64,000 nt of DNA from CAYJLF01 sp964371055 (lineage in GTDB: Bacteria; Eisenbacteria; RBG-16-71-46; CAIMUX01). This document shows positions 38,979 to 48,099 of the stretch, one piece after another. The translations under genes were made by a program, and so were the position numbers. The notes under the pieces are model-generated. The model was not told where the DNA came from and ran no database searches. It saw only the letters and a program-made list of their open reading frames with translations. The stretch lies in NCBI GenBank assembly GCA_964371055.1, contig CAYJLF010000010.1, positions 62,001-126,000 of the forward strand, given 5' to 3'. The first letter of the stretch is position 1. Every line of letters starts with the position of its first letter.

Positions 38979-40310
38979 ATGCGCGTGCGCGTGGTGCCTG
39001 TGTGCGGCCTGCTTGTTTTTCTCCTGATTCTCGCGGCGTCCTGCGGCGATGACGATGATGCGATCGCGCCCCCGCCCTCCGCCGGCCTGATCGAGGGGCA
39101 GCTCCTCGGCCCGGACGGGCCGCTGGGCGCGACCGTGTCGGCGATACGGGAGCATGCCGGCTACGGCGAAATGCCGTGGGCGGAGGCGGCGACCGACAGC
39201 AGCGGGCGCTATGGGCTGCCGATCGCCTTCGGCCGCTACCGCCTGCGCGTGAGGCTCTCCTCCGGAGGGGAGGTGTGGATCGCCGACGGCGTGCTTCAGG
39301 GGACGAACGAAACGCTGTACGAGGTCGGACCGGATCGTCCGCATCTCGTCGTCGATGCGAAGGCCGGAGGGGTGGAGCTGCGCCTGCTCTACGCGGGAGA
39401 GACCTTCACGGGCCTCACGGCGGCGGTCGTTTCCCTCGACGGCCGGATCTCGACCGGTTACTCCACCGGTGAGCCTCTTCCCGACGGGGTGCGATACCGT
39501 CTTCCGGCGGTGCCCGCCGGGTGGGCCGCGGCACGCGTCTCGATCGGCACGTCCACCTGGGCGTCGCGCTCCCTTCCCCTGGCCGGGGACGCGGCGGGGC
39601 CTCTGCGCCTGTGGGTCACGCCGGGCGAGTGGACCGTGGCGACCTATACGTTGCCGGCGCCCGCTCGCCTGCGGGGGCGCGTACGGGGGAGTTGGCAGGA
39701 ACTAGAGCAGGTCTTCGCCTCGTCGGACCTCTTTCGCCCGAGTGCCATCCTGGTTCGACCCGACGGACGCTTCCTTCGGGCGATCTGGTCCATGCCGGCG
39801 GACGGCACCTATGCGTTCGAGTTGTTCCCAGGCGATTCGGTCTTCGTCGAGGTCGTCATCGACGGTGAGGTCCGGCGCCTGGGCGTGCCGTCGTCCGGAT
39901 CGCTCCGCCCTTGGGTGCTGCAGCCCGGGATGACGCTCGATCTGCCCGAGGTCGTCGAGAGTGGCATCCTGATGCGAGTCGTCTACCCCTCGGGTGCCCG
40001 TCGGCTCGACGCGGTCGTCGATGCGTACGACGAGTCCGGCGCGCTGGCCGGGAGCAGCGCACACGAGTGTGCAGGGTCCGGTGATTGCATGTTCCCCGAG
40101 CGCAGCCTCGCGGGGATCGCCAACCTCGATCCCGAACGCTACCGGCTGCGCGTGCGCCCGACCTGGACCGACTCCGGCTGGTCCCCTACCTGGTATCCCG
40201 GAACCGACTCGCTGGGGGCGGCGTGGGTCGAGGTGCCGCCGGACGGCGGCCTCCTGCGCCTGGAGTGCTCCATTCCGCCCGCCCCGGCGCCTGGAAAGCG
40301 AGGCGATTGA
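38979..40310 (+). CDS. Lipoprotein with carboxypeptidase-regulatory-like repeats, copy 1
   Basis: 443 residues. Signal VPVCGLLVFLLILAASC gives lipidation at the Cys, followed by GDDDDA; acidic residues at +2/+3 may affect sorting. The remainder looks like tandem CarboxypepD_reg/SpaA-type beta domains: IEGQLLGPDGPLGATVSA with DSSGRYGLPIAFGRYRLRV, and LRGRVRGSWQELE with DGTYAFELFPGDS. PERYRLRVRPTWTDSGWSPT, near the end, is shared with the next gene's protein. GGAGG lies eight bases before ATG 38979. The stop overlaps the next start (TGATG), so the two are translationally coupled. Extracytoplasmic, with a structural or binding role. Confidence 0.78.
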   Translation: MRVRVVPVCGLLVFLLILAASCGDDDDAIAPPPSAGLIEGQLLGPDGPLGATVSAIREHAGYGEMPWAEAATDSSGRYGLPIAFGRYRLRVRLSSGGEVWIADGVLQGTNETLYEVGPDRPHLVVDAKAGGVELRLLYAGETFTGLTAAVVSLDGRISTGYSTGEPLPDGVRYRLPAVPAGWAAARVSIGTSTWASRSLPLAGDAAGPLRLWVTPGEWTVATYTLPAPARLRGRVRGSWQELEQVFASSDLFRPSAILVRPDGRFLRAIWSMPADGTYAFELFPGDSVFVEVVIDGEVRRLGVPSSGSLRPWVLQPGMTLDLPEVVESGILMRVVYPSGARRLDAVVDAYDESGALAGSSAHECAGSGDCMFPERSLAGIANLDPERYRLRVRPTWTDSGWSPTWYPGTDSLGAAWVEVPPDGGLLRLECSIPPAPAPGKRGD

Positions 40311-41917
40311 TGCCCGCCCGCCGTAGGGTCACCGCCGTGCCGTCCGCCATTCGCATCTTCGTTTCGTGCCTGGTCGCCGTGAATCTCCTCTCCTGCAACG
40401 AGGAGCAGGCGACGGTGCCGGTGAACGAGCCGGGGACCACCGCGATCACCGGAAGGGTGACGGTCGCCGGCCAGCCCGAGGTCGGCGGTGTGACCGTCTG
40501 GAAGGCGGGACTCCGCCCCGAGAGGATCGAGACCGAGACCAATGTCGCCGGGGGCTACGTCGTTCATGTGCCTGGCGGCGATTACCTCGTGACCGTGAAC
40601 TTGCGGATTCTGCGCATCTGGGCCTATCACCCTGACGGACTTGTCCGGAGCTTGAGCGGAGCCGACACGGTGGCGGTTCGCGAGGGAACGACCGTCACTG
40701 GGATCGACTTCGTGCTGGGGTCGCTCAGTGGCGAGATCGTACCGGCGGGCGGTTCGCCAGGGAGTCTGTCGTTTACGATGATCCGCCTGCAGGACGGCGA
40801 GGAGTACGGCATCCAGGGGGTGCAGCGGCTGGAGGACGGGCGATGGTCGTTCGCCGATGCCCTCCTGCCTCCGGGCCGCTACGTTCTGCGCGTTGACGTA
40901 TCAGGGACGTGCGTCGCGGTCTACCTTCCGGGAGTTCCGCTGCCGGAGGAGGCCGACGTCATCGAAGTGGCCGCCGACGCGCCCACCTTCTTTCGCGGCC
41001 GGTTGAACCTCTCGACTTCGTTCTTGCGGGGGCGCCTGGCCGGGAACTGGCGGGGCCTGGGCGACGACCGGATCCAGATCGCGGCGTTCGATCTCGACTC
41101 CGTCCAGGTGGGGTTCGGCCAGGTCGCTGCGGATGGTACCTACGGAATCGAGATCACGCAGGCAGTGGCGGCGCGCATCCGGATCGAGAGCGGCTGCGAC
41201 GTCCGCTGGATCGGCGGAAGCGCCTTCGAGCAGGCCCGCACCTTTGCGCTCGTGCCGGGGGATACGACCGAGATCGACCCTTGGACCGCCGGGAACATCC
41301 GCGTCCGGATGTCTCTCGAGGACGAGTGGCGCGGCTTCCAGACCCGGGTCCGTCTCGTCGGCGAGTCGGGAGCGGTCGTGACCTGCCACACCGCCAGTCG
41401 GGAACTCGACCAGTTTGGCGTCGGCCTGCTCGAGCCGGGGCGCTACCGGATGTGGGTCGGTCCCAGTCGGCCCGGGATGGAACCGTGGCTTCCGCAGTGG
41501 TTCGACGGTGGAACGAATCCCGGGGACGCCACGCCGATCGAGATCGGGCCGGGCGGCGACGAGGCGAGCCTCGTGGTCCACCTCCGTCGCGGCGGACGGA
41601 TCGAAGGGCGTCTCGTCGCCGACGCGACCGGCGAGGCGTCGACGGCGGGGGGAAACATCGTCGTTTCCCCGGCGAGCGAGAAGACCCTGTGGGGGTGCGT
41701 CCAGCGATCCGGCGACTACACCGGCCTCTTCTCCGTCCAGGGCCTGCCCGACGGCGAGTGGAAGGTCGGGCGCGAGGTCGGTAACCAGGCCTATGAGTGC
41801 GACCCACAACTCCGCGCGGTGATCTGGGCCCCGGGGACGTCCGACTGGAACGCGGCGCAGACCGTGCGGATCGAAGGGGCGGGGGTGGTGCGGAATCTGG
41901 AGATCCGGGTGCCGTGA
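40310..41917 (+). CDS. Lipoprotein with carboxypeptidase-regulatory-like repeats, copy 2
   Basis: 535 residues. Signal FVSCLVAVNLLSC gives lipidation at the Cys, followed by NEEQ. Repeated beta domains: ITGRVTVAGQPEVGGVTVWK with TNVAGGYVVHVPGGDYLVTV; GGRIEGRLVADATGEASTAG with DYTGLFSVQGLPDGEWKV. A stretch FLRGRLAGNWRGLGDDRIQI and LLEPGRYRMWVGPSRPGMEP aligns with the C-terminal half of the upstream lipoprotein, so the two are paralogues. Start ATG 40310 overlaps the previous stop. There is no catalytic motif. Two co-translated surface lipoproteins would suit a heteromeric complex. Confidence 0.78.
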   Translation: MPARRRVTAVPSAIRIFVSCLVAVNLLSCNEEQATVPVNEPGTTAITGRVTVAGQPEVGGVTVWKAGLRPERIETETNVAGGYVVHVPGGDYLVTVNLRILRIWAYHPDGLVRSLSGADTVAVREGTTVTGIDFVLGSLSGEIVPAGGSPGSLSFTMIRLQDGEEYGIQGVQRLEDGRWSFADALLPPGRYVLRVDVSGTCVAVYLPGVPLPEEADVIEVAADAPTFFRGRLNLSTSFLRGRLAGNWRGLGDDRIQIAAFDLDSVQVGFGQVAADGTYGIEITQAVAARIRIESGCDVRWIGGSAFEQARTFALVPGDTTEIDPWTAGNIRVRMSLEDEWRGFQTRVRLVGESGAVVTCHTASRELDQFGVGLLEPGRYRMWVGPSRPGMEPWLPQWFDGGTNPGDATPIEIGPGGDEASLVVHLRRGGRIEGRLVADATGEASTAGGNIVVSPASEKTLWGCVQRSGDYTGLFSVQGLPDGEWKVGREVGNQAYECDPQLRAVIWAPGTSDWNAAQTVRIEGAGVVRNLEIRVP

Positions 41918-41998
41918 GGCGAGCCCTCGTCCACGCCGCCGCCCGTCCCCTCGGCCGCTCCGGCCCATTTCCCCGATCCCGCCAATCTCAGTTTGCGG

Positions 41999-42004
41999 TA
42001 TACT
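41999..42004 (+). promoter_or_regulatory. Possible -10 box for the surface protease gene
   Basis: TATACT, 97 bp upstream of the start at 42101, is conspicuous in GC-rich DNA. No good -35 is seen 16-18 bp further upstream. Confidence 0.3.
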
Positions 42005-42100
42005 TGTCCCGGTCCATTGCCTTACCCGCGGGGATCAGGAAAACCCTGCCCGCCACCCCCGGTCCGCTTGAGGCGGGCCACCTCAGGAAGGGAGAGACGC

Positions 42101-44950
42101 ATGAAGAGGACCTTCACCCCGCACCCCCGACTTCGACTCCTCGCTCTCGGAACGGTCCTTCTCCTCCTTCTCCTCTCCCTCCTTCCGGCGCTGGCTCCGC
42201 CGGCATTCGCGCAGACCCCGCCGATGACCAGGGACGATGCCGTCGCCCGGGTCACGGCCCTCGAGTTGGGCGGCACGATGGACGGCGTGCGACTCTTCGT
42301 CGATCCGAAGCCGCTCGTGGCCGGCGAGGGAGTCGGCACCTGGCGGCGCGACGTCTTCCGCGCGCCGGCCGGCGGCTGGTTGGTCTTCGTCGACCGCTAT
42401 CCCGGCGCCAACTGGGAGCACCCCTGTTCTTACTTCTTCGTCGACGGCGCGACCGGAGCGATCGAGCGGCATGACGCCTCGACGCCGCCGGCGCGTCTGG
42501 AGCATCTGATCGAGATCACGAACGGGCGCGACAACCCGCCCCCCGGGGTCTCCGAGGAGCTGCTCGAGCGGTACAGCGAGCGGCTGCGCAGCCTCCCCAA
42601 GCCCCCGCCGGCGCGCGGGCAGGCTTGGGCGTTTCTCATCAGCGGTGGCGCCAATTCCTCCAACAACCACATCCGCTACTGGAACGACATCGCGTTCATC
42701 TACCGGACGCTGGTCGAGTACTACGGCTATGCCGACGACCACATCCGCGTCTGCATGTCGGACGGAACCAGTCCGGCCGCCGACCGCTCCGACGGCACCA
42801 ACTCGCCGACCGACCTCGACGGCGACGGCGACGCCGATACCGAGTACCCCGCCACGCTCCAGTACATCGGCCAGGTCTTCGGCGAGCTGGCAGCCACGCT
42901 CACGCCCAGCGACCAGCTCTTCATCTTCACCACCGATCATGGTGGCCAGCAGTCGGGGCAGGATTGCTACCTCAATCTCTGGAACTGGGAAGAACTCCAC
43001 GACCAGCAGATGGCGGCCTATGTCGCCGCCCTCCCCTGCCAGTCGATCATCTGCACCTTCGAGCAGTGCTACAGCGGCGGCATGGTCGACGATCTGGCCG
43101 GGGACGGCCGGGTCATCGCCACCGCCGCGGCCTGGAACGAGCTCTCCTGGGCGATGGCCCCCGACTACATCTACGACACCTTCGTCTACCACTGGACCTG
43201 CGCCGTCGGCTGGGAGACCCCCTCGGGAGCTCCGGTCGACGCCGACACCAACAACGACGGGCTGGTCTCGATGCGCGAAGCGTTCCTCTATGCGGAGGCG
43301 CATGACAACGACGACGAGACGCCGCAGTACAGCAGCACCCCAGCCAACCTCGGCGAGATGCTGAACCTGCTCGGCAACCTCGAGGGGGTCTACCTCGCGC
43401 TCGGTGCGATCACGATCGACGACGACAACGCCGGCGCGTCCTCGGGCAACGGCGACGGCGTAATCGACTTCGGGGAGACGATCGAGTTGACCGTCGCGCT
43501 TCAGAACATGGGGCTGTCGGGGGCAGATAACGTCATGGCCACGCTCGGATCCTCGTCCGGCTACGTGACCGTGGTGAGCGCGGCCGGGGCGTACGGGGCG
43601 ATCCCCTCGGAGGGAACGGCGACGAACACCCACCCGTTCGTCTTCAGCGTGGCGAACGACGTCCCGAACGGCGAGTCGCTCGGTCTCTCCCTGACGGTCA
43701 ACGAGGAGCCCGGCCTCCTGATTCTGCCGCTCGAAGCCAATGCTCCCGCCTACGCGGTCGAGGTCTACCTCGTCGACGACAGCAGCGGAGACAACGACGG
43801 GATCGTGGATCCGGGCGAACTGGTGGCGCTGGTGCTCCGCTTTGCCAATCAGGGCGGCTGCGCGTCGCCCGACCTCACCGCGGCGCTGGAGAGCAGCGGC
43901 TACTTCACCTGCGGCGAGACGCCGGTCCCGGTGGGGGTCCTCCCGGCGGGCGGAGAGTCGCTCGTGGGCGGCTTCCTGGTGCAGGTCGCACCCGAGTGTC
44001 CCCCGATCATCACGGGGCAGCTCACGCTCGCGCTGGCCGGCCCCGCGGCGTACTCCGCGACGGCCGGGCTGCGTCTCCCGGTCGGACCCTGGTTCGATGA
44101 CGCCGAGTCCGATGTCGCCTGGATGCTCGGCGTGGCTGGAGACAACGCCACGAGCGGCCAGTGGGTGCGCGCCGATCCGGTCGGCACCACCTACAACGGC
44201 CAGCCGTGCCAGCCGGAGGACGACCACACCGCAAACCCCGCGCATATCTGTTTCGTGACCGGCAACGGCACGGCCGGCGGGGCGGCGGGGGAGGCCGACG
44301 TCGACGGCGGAACCACCACGTTGCTCTCGCCCGCTTTCAACCTGCAGGATGCGACCGCCGCCTCGATCTCCTATTGGCGGTGGTACACCAACAACCTCGG
44401 CAACAGCCCATCCCAGGACTACTGGAACGTCGAGGTCACCTCCGACGGCTCGACCTGGGTGCCGCTGGAACACACCACGGAGAGTGCGAACGCCTGGACT
44501 GAATACGCGTTCGATCTCGCCGGGGTCGTACCGTTCACCAACGGAGTGCGCTTCCGGTTCGTGGCCTCCGACGCGTCGCCGGGCTCGCTGGTCGAGGCGG
44601 CGGTCGACGACATCATGGTCACGATCATCCGTCCCGGCTCCTCCTCCGGCGTGAACGAGAGCGACGCCGGGCTCGTGACCGGGCTCGGTCCCTGTCGGCC
44701 GAATCCGATCGGCGCGTCCGCGACTCTGAGCTATCGCCTGGCGGCGCGCAGCGCGGTGCGGCTCGATCTCTACGACGTCGCCGGCCGGCACGTCCGCACG
44801 CTGGTGGACGGCCCCGTCGAGGCGGGCGAACGGACGGTCGACTTCCGGTCGATCGATGCGGACGGCAGGAGGATCGCGTCGGGGATCTACTTCCTTCGGC
44901 TGGAGACTCCGGAGGTCACGCAGATCCGGCAGGTCACGATCGTCCAGTAG
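42101..44950 (+). CDS. Secreted caspase-fold (C13-like) protease with FlgD-like sorting domain
   Basis: 949 residues. Signal peptide LLALGTVLLLLLLSLLPALA ends at AFA-Q. A propeptide-like region (about 40-165) precedes a caspase-like domain (about 170-400). This opens with WAFLISGGANSSNNHIRYWN and carries the catalytic dyad H280 (FIFTTDHGGQ) and C323 (FEQCYSGGM), as in legumain-type C13 and gingipain-like clan CD peptidases. DTNNDG and DGDGDAD stretches may bind calcium. CARDB-like beta domains (about 445-660) and a jelly-roll-like region (about 670-840) follow. The C-terminal domain has LGPCRPNPIGASATLSYRLA and SGIYFLRLETPE, the FlgD-like type IX sorting type. GGAAGGGAG precedes ATG 42101. 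Confidence 0.88.
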   Translation: MKRTFTPHPRLRLLALGTVLLLLLLSLLPALAPPAFAQTPPMTRDDAVARVTALELGGTMDGVRLFVDPKPLVAGEGVGTWRRDVFRAPAGGWLVFVDRYPGANWEHPCSYFFVDGATGAIERHDASTPPARLEHLIEITNGRDNPPPGVSEELLERYSERLRSLPKPPPARGQAWAFLISGGANSSNNHIRYWNDIAFIYRTLVEYYGYADDHIRVCMSDGTSPAADRSDGTNSPTDLDGDGDADTEYPATLQYIGQVFGELAATLTPSDQLFIFTTDHGGQQSGQDCYLNLWNWEELHDQQMAAYVAALPCQSIICTFEQCYSGGMVDDLAGDGRVIATAAAWNELSWAMAPDYIYDTFVYHWTCAVGWETPSGAPVDADTNNDGLVSMREAFLYAEAHDNDDETPQYSSTPANLGEMLNLLGNLEGVYLALGAITIDDDNAGASSGNGDGVIDFGETIELTVALQNMGLSGADNVMATLGSSSGYVTVVSAAGAYGAIPSEGTATNTHPFVFSVANDVPNGESLGLSLTVNEEPGLLILPLEANAPAYAVEVYLVDDSSGDNDGIVDPGELVALVLRFANQGGCASPDLTAALESSGYFTCGETPVPVGVLPAGGESLVGGFLVQVAPECPPIITGQLTLALAGPAAYSATAGLRLPVGPWFDDAESDVAWMLGVAGDNATSGQWVRADPVGTTYNGQPCQPEDDHTANPAHICFVTGNGTAGGAAGEADVDGGTTTLLSPAFNLQDATAASISYWRWYTNNLGNSPSQDYWNVEVTSDGSTWVPLEHTTESANAWTEYAFDLAGVVPFTNGVRFRFVASDASPGSLVEAAVDDIMVTIIRPGSSSGVNESDAGLVTGLGPCRPNPIGASATLSYRLAARSAVRLDLYDVAGRHVRTLVDGPVEAGERTVDFRSIDADGRRIASGIYFLRLETPEVTQIRQVTIVQ

Positions 44951-44967
44951 CCGTGTCCGGAGTCAAA

Positions 44968-44997
44968 ACAGGGTGCGGAATTGCTTCCGCACCCTGT
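44968..44997. terminator. Perfect 13-bp hairpin, bidirectional terminator
   Basis: ACAGGGTGCGGAA-TTGC-TTCCGCACCCTGT, 17 bases after the protease stop. On the minus strand the stem is followed by TTTTGA, so it can also end the convergent transcript whose stop is at 45112. The stem begins with the same CAGGGTGC core as the dispersed element. Confidence 0.75.
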
Positions 44998-45111
44998 CCA
45001 ACCGCGGGGCGCCGCGGGCTGGTCAGTGGGAGCGGGCCGCTGCGGTTCATGCCTGCGGTTCTCAGGCCCGCTCCCCTTCGATCGATGTGAGCTTACGAAC
45101 GATTCCGTCAC

Positions 45112-45822
45112 CTAACGATAGAGCGACTTGATGGCTCCCCAACTCGACTCGTCGACCGGCACTGTGCACTCCCGGATGTCGAGCGTGGCGCTGAAGATCA
45201 CGCCGCTGACGACGAAGCCGGCATCCCGGTTGTAGATCTGGAGCCGATTCGTGCCGCAATGCAGGAGTGACGTCACCTCGGCCGCGGCCAGGGTCTCGGC
45301 CGCGTAGTTGCCTCCGAAGATGCTGGGGTTGACCGCGACGCCGTTCAGATAGACGCCGTCCGGGTTGCCGCCGCCCCATGCCGCCGGGTCGCCGAGCGCG
45401 TCATCCGTAGCCCAGCAGAAGTTAAGCATGGCGAACTCGATGCAGCAGGTCTCGACTTCGAACTCGTAGCAGTAAAGCGCCGACGCCGGCGTGTTGGATG
45501 CGTCGATGCCGATCCACTGGGCCTGGGGATCGCAGGGGAGATGCTGTAGCCACGCGGGGTATCCCGGTGTGACGATGGCATCGGGTCCGTTGCAGGCCGC
45601 GTCGAACTCGGCCGCGGTGAAAGGCGCGGCGGAGAGCGGTGCACCGCCCGACCCGACGAGCATCGTGATGTTGGGATCAGGATTTCCCGGCGCGGCGTTG
45701 CCGCTGCGCAGGGTGATAACCTCGTTGGCCGAGGCGCCACCGACTCCGGCCGGGAGGAGGATGGCGACGAGGGCGAGGGCACGGAATACGCGCTGTCTCG
45801 AATCGGTGAAGGACATCCGCAT
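45112..45822 (-). CDS. Secreted protein with C-terminal WGAIKSLYR tail
   Basis: 236 residues. Signal peptide FRALALVAILLPAGVGGASA is followed by a mature beta-rich domain with seven cysteines (for example YCYEFEVETCCIEFAMLNFC) and many Gly/Asn/Ala residues. The C-terminal half, GVYLNGVAVNPSIFGGNYAA, then NRLQIYNRDAGFVVSGVIFS, resembles a lectin-like or galactose-binding jelly roll. The protein ends DESSWGAIKSLYR, the same W-G-x-I-K-x-x-Y pattern as the beta-helix protein at 78-1421. I do not recognise the family. The start is ATG 45822, or ATG 45816 two codons on. The gene has its own promoter and a terminator at 44968. Confidence 0.72.
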   Translation of the reverse strand: MRMSFTDSRQRVFRALALVAILLPAGVGGASANEVITLRSGNAAPGNPDPNITMLVGSGGAPLSAAPFTAAEFDAACNGPDAIVTPGYPAWLQHLPCDPQAQWIGIDASNTPASALYCYEFEVETCCIEFAMLNFCWATDDALGDPAAWGGGNPDGVYLNGVAVNPSIFGGNYAAETLAAAEVTSLLHCGTNRLQIYNRDAGFVVSGVIFSATLDIRECTVPVDESSWGAIKSLYR

Positions 45823-45928
45823 GGCAAGCCCCTATCTCTCTCTATGATTTCTGAACGGTTGCGTGCCGCCGCGGGGCGGGTTGAGTCAGGTGCCGGCGCC
45901 GCGCGATCGTCAGGCCCCGACAATCCGA

Positions 45929-45956
45929 AGAATACGATAAAAGAGATCGAATGTCA
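45929..45956 (-). promoter_or_regulatory. Candidate promoter for the WGAIK-tail protein gene
   Basis: On the minus strand ATGACA (45956-45951), a 17-bp spacer except for one shared edge base, and TATTCT (45934-45929). It sits in a notably AT-rich patch about 105 bp upstream of the start. The inverted repeat TGGAT-T-ATCCA lies just upstream, near 45990-46000. Confidence 0.4.
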
Positions 45957-46038
45957 TCAGAAACAGGGGTGATGCATATCATGAGACTGGATAATCCAAT
46001 TGCAGGCTGAGTCGGCTCCGGGCCTGATGGTCAGCCTC

Positions 46039-47871
46039 TCACTCCCACTCGATCGTTCCCGGAGGCTTGGAGGTCACGTCCAGGACGAGGCCGGAAACCC
46101 CCGACAAGGCCAGGATCGAAGCGCCAAGCTCTCCGATCAACCCGGCGGGCAGCATCGTGGCTCGGGCCGTCATCGCGCGCTCTGAGAGCACGGGTCGCAC
46201 GATCACGAGTTCGCTCCCGGCGCCGTCGAACTCGATCGGCGCGAGCACGGTCGGACACTGCCAGATCGCATCGTAGAGCCCGTGGCGCCGCAGCCCCTCC
46301 ATGACGAGTTGGTCGGCCTCGCGCAGCAGATCGAGGCGGGCCCGGGTCATCTTCGCGGAGACCGGCCGAGCGGTCCGCGGCATCCGCGGCGCGAGGTTCC
46401 ATACGCAGCGGTTCACGCCCGGCACGCGCTTCAGGATCTCGCCGGCCGCCTCGACGATGCGTTCACCCGGCAGCTCGCCGTGGAGTTTGCCGTGCAGCAG
46501 GACCGGGTGCTCGTACGATCGCAAATCGGCCTTCACGCCGACCGACCGGATCGGCAGGACCATCGCCTCCAGGCCGAAGTCGCGGGCCACGGCGGCTGCC
46601 GCCGGGGTCAGCGCCGCTGCCTCCGCCGGGTCCTCTTTGCCGGAAGCGCACAGCAGGCGAACCCCCAGCCCGGGTCCCGGGAAGGGATGACGCCAGAGCG
46701 CCTCGCGGGGGATCCCGAGCTTCTCGCCCAGCTCGCGCACCTCGACCTTGTAGAGCTCGGCCAGCGGTTCGACGACGCGCCCCTGTCGGATCAGCTCCTC
46801 GACCAACGGCACGCGGTTGTGGTGCGTCTTGATCGTGTCGGCGCGCTTCGTCCCGCCGGTCTCGATCGTATCGGGGTAGATGGTCCCCTGGCCCAACAGG
46901 TGCTGCGCGATCCCCAGGCGGGATCCTTCGCGCTGGAAGACCCGGATGAAGGTCTCGCCGATCCGATGGCGCTTCTGTTCCGGCTCGATCGCGTCGGCGA
47001 GAGCGTGGAGGAAGTCCTCGGTGGCATCGACGAAGTGAAGGTTCCGATCGAGGCCGAGCTCGCGAAACATCGCGAGCACGCTCTGGCTCTCGTCCTTCCG
47101 CATGAGGCCGTTGTCGATGTGCAGCAGATGAAGCCGTTCTGGCCCGAGCGCCTGGCCGAGGATCCGTGCCGCCACGGTCGAGTCGACGCCACCCGAGACG
47201 AGCAGGAAGACCGAGCCGTCGCCGACCTGCCGGCGGATCCGTTCGATCTCTTCCTCCAGGAATGTCTCCATGGTCCAGGTCGGCGCGCAGCCGCAGATCT
47301 CCCTCACGAAGTTGGCGATCATCCGGTCGCCCTGGATGGTGTCGTCGACCTCCGGGTGGAACTGGAAGCCGTAACGCCGGAGCCGGTCGGATCCGATCGC
47401 CGCGAACCGGTGGGCCTGCTTCTCGTCGGCGAGGAAGCTGTAGCCATACTCCTCGAAGCCGTCGCCGACCCCGACCACCGAGTCGAAGTGGCTCATGAAG
47501 ACGCTCTCGACCGCGGAGAGCCCCCGGAAGAGCGGATGATCCCGCAGGATCCGGAAGTTGGCGTTTCCCCACTCGCGCCCGCCGTGCTCCACCTGTCCGC
47601 CGTAGTGCTTGGCGATCTCCTGGTGGCCGAAGCAGAAGCCCAGGATCGGGAGGTCGAGGTCGTAGATCTCCTTGTTGTAGGCGGAGTCCTCGCCCTGCGA
47701 CGACAGGGCCGGGCTGCCGGAGATGATGATCCCCTTGTACCGTCGATAGAGATCCGTGGGATCCTCGGGCTGGCGGATCTCGGCCAGCACGTGCGCCCGG
47801 CGTACCTTGGTGGCGATGAGATGGGCGTACTGACCGCCGAAGTCGATGACCGCGATGGCGTCGTGCTTCAT
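46039..47871 (-). CDS. guaA: GMP synthase (glutamine-hydrolysing), long form
   Basis: 610 residues. The class I glutamine amidotransferase has nucleophile C80 (LGFCFGHQE) with H172 and E174 (GFQFHPEVDD). The ATP-pyrophosphatase P-loop is S226-G-G-V-D-S-T232. RHPFPGPGLGVRLLC belongs to the synthetase domain. The C-terminal region is about 85 residues longer than in E. coli (525 residues). It includes GKLHGELPGERIVEAAGEIL and RCVWNLAPRMP, reminiscent of the long eukaryotic-type enzyme. It converts XMP to GMP in purine synthesis. ATG 47871 begins the glutaminase strand KHDAIAVIDFGGQYAHLIA; the open frame continuing to 48408 is not coding. Confidence 0.95.
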   Translation of the reverse strand: MKHDAIAVIDFGGQYAHLIATKVRRAHVLAEIRQPEDPTDLYRRYKGIIISGSPALSSQGEDSAYNKEIYDLDLPILGFCFGHQEIAKHYGGQVEHGGREWGNANFRILRDHPLFRGLSAVESVFMSHFDSVVGVGDGFEEYGYSFLADEKQAHRFAAIGSDRLRRYGFQFHPEVDDTIQGDRMIANFVREICGCAPTWTMETFLEEEIERIRRQVGDGSVFLLVSGGVDSTVAARILGQALGPERLHLLHIDNGLMRKDESQSVLAMFRELGLDRNLHFVDATEDFLHALADAIEPEQKRHRIGETFIRVFQREGSRLGIAQHLLGQGTIYPDTIETGGTKRADTIKTHHNRVPLVEELIRQGRVVEPLAELYKVEVRELGEKLGIPREALWRHPFPGPGLGVRLLCASGKEDPAEAAALTPAAAAVARDFGLEAMVLPIRSVGVKADLRSYEHPVLLHGKLHGELPGERIVEAAGEILKRVPGVNRCVWNLAPRMPRTARPVSAKMTRARLDLLREADQLVMEGLRRHGLYDAIWQCPTVLAPIEFDGAGSELVIVRPVLSERAMTARATMLPAGLIGELGASILALSGVSGLVLDVTSKPPGTIEWE

Positions 47872-48099
47872 TCCCCGTGATCTCCGGGTGGACGGTGGCG
47901 AGGGTGTGACCCAGGACGATACCGCCCGGCGGCGACGCGCGGCCAGAAGGGATTTGCTGGGGGGAGGCGGGGCGCCTGGGAGGGAGGGAGCGGGACCGCC
48001 TGGGATGGGTGGGCTCGGAACTACGCTCCCGGCTCCGACGTAGAGGGAGCCATGTCCAGAGGCTCTTCCCCTTCCACCCGACCCCGAGGAGGCACCTTC

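Noticed and set aside
42083..44791. 902-codon minus-strand open frame opposite the C13-like protease
   Set aside because: Shadow frame with no recognisable domain; the plus strand has a signal peptide, catalytic motifs and sorting domain.
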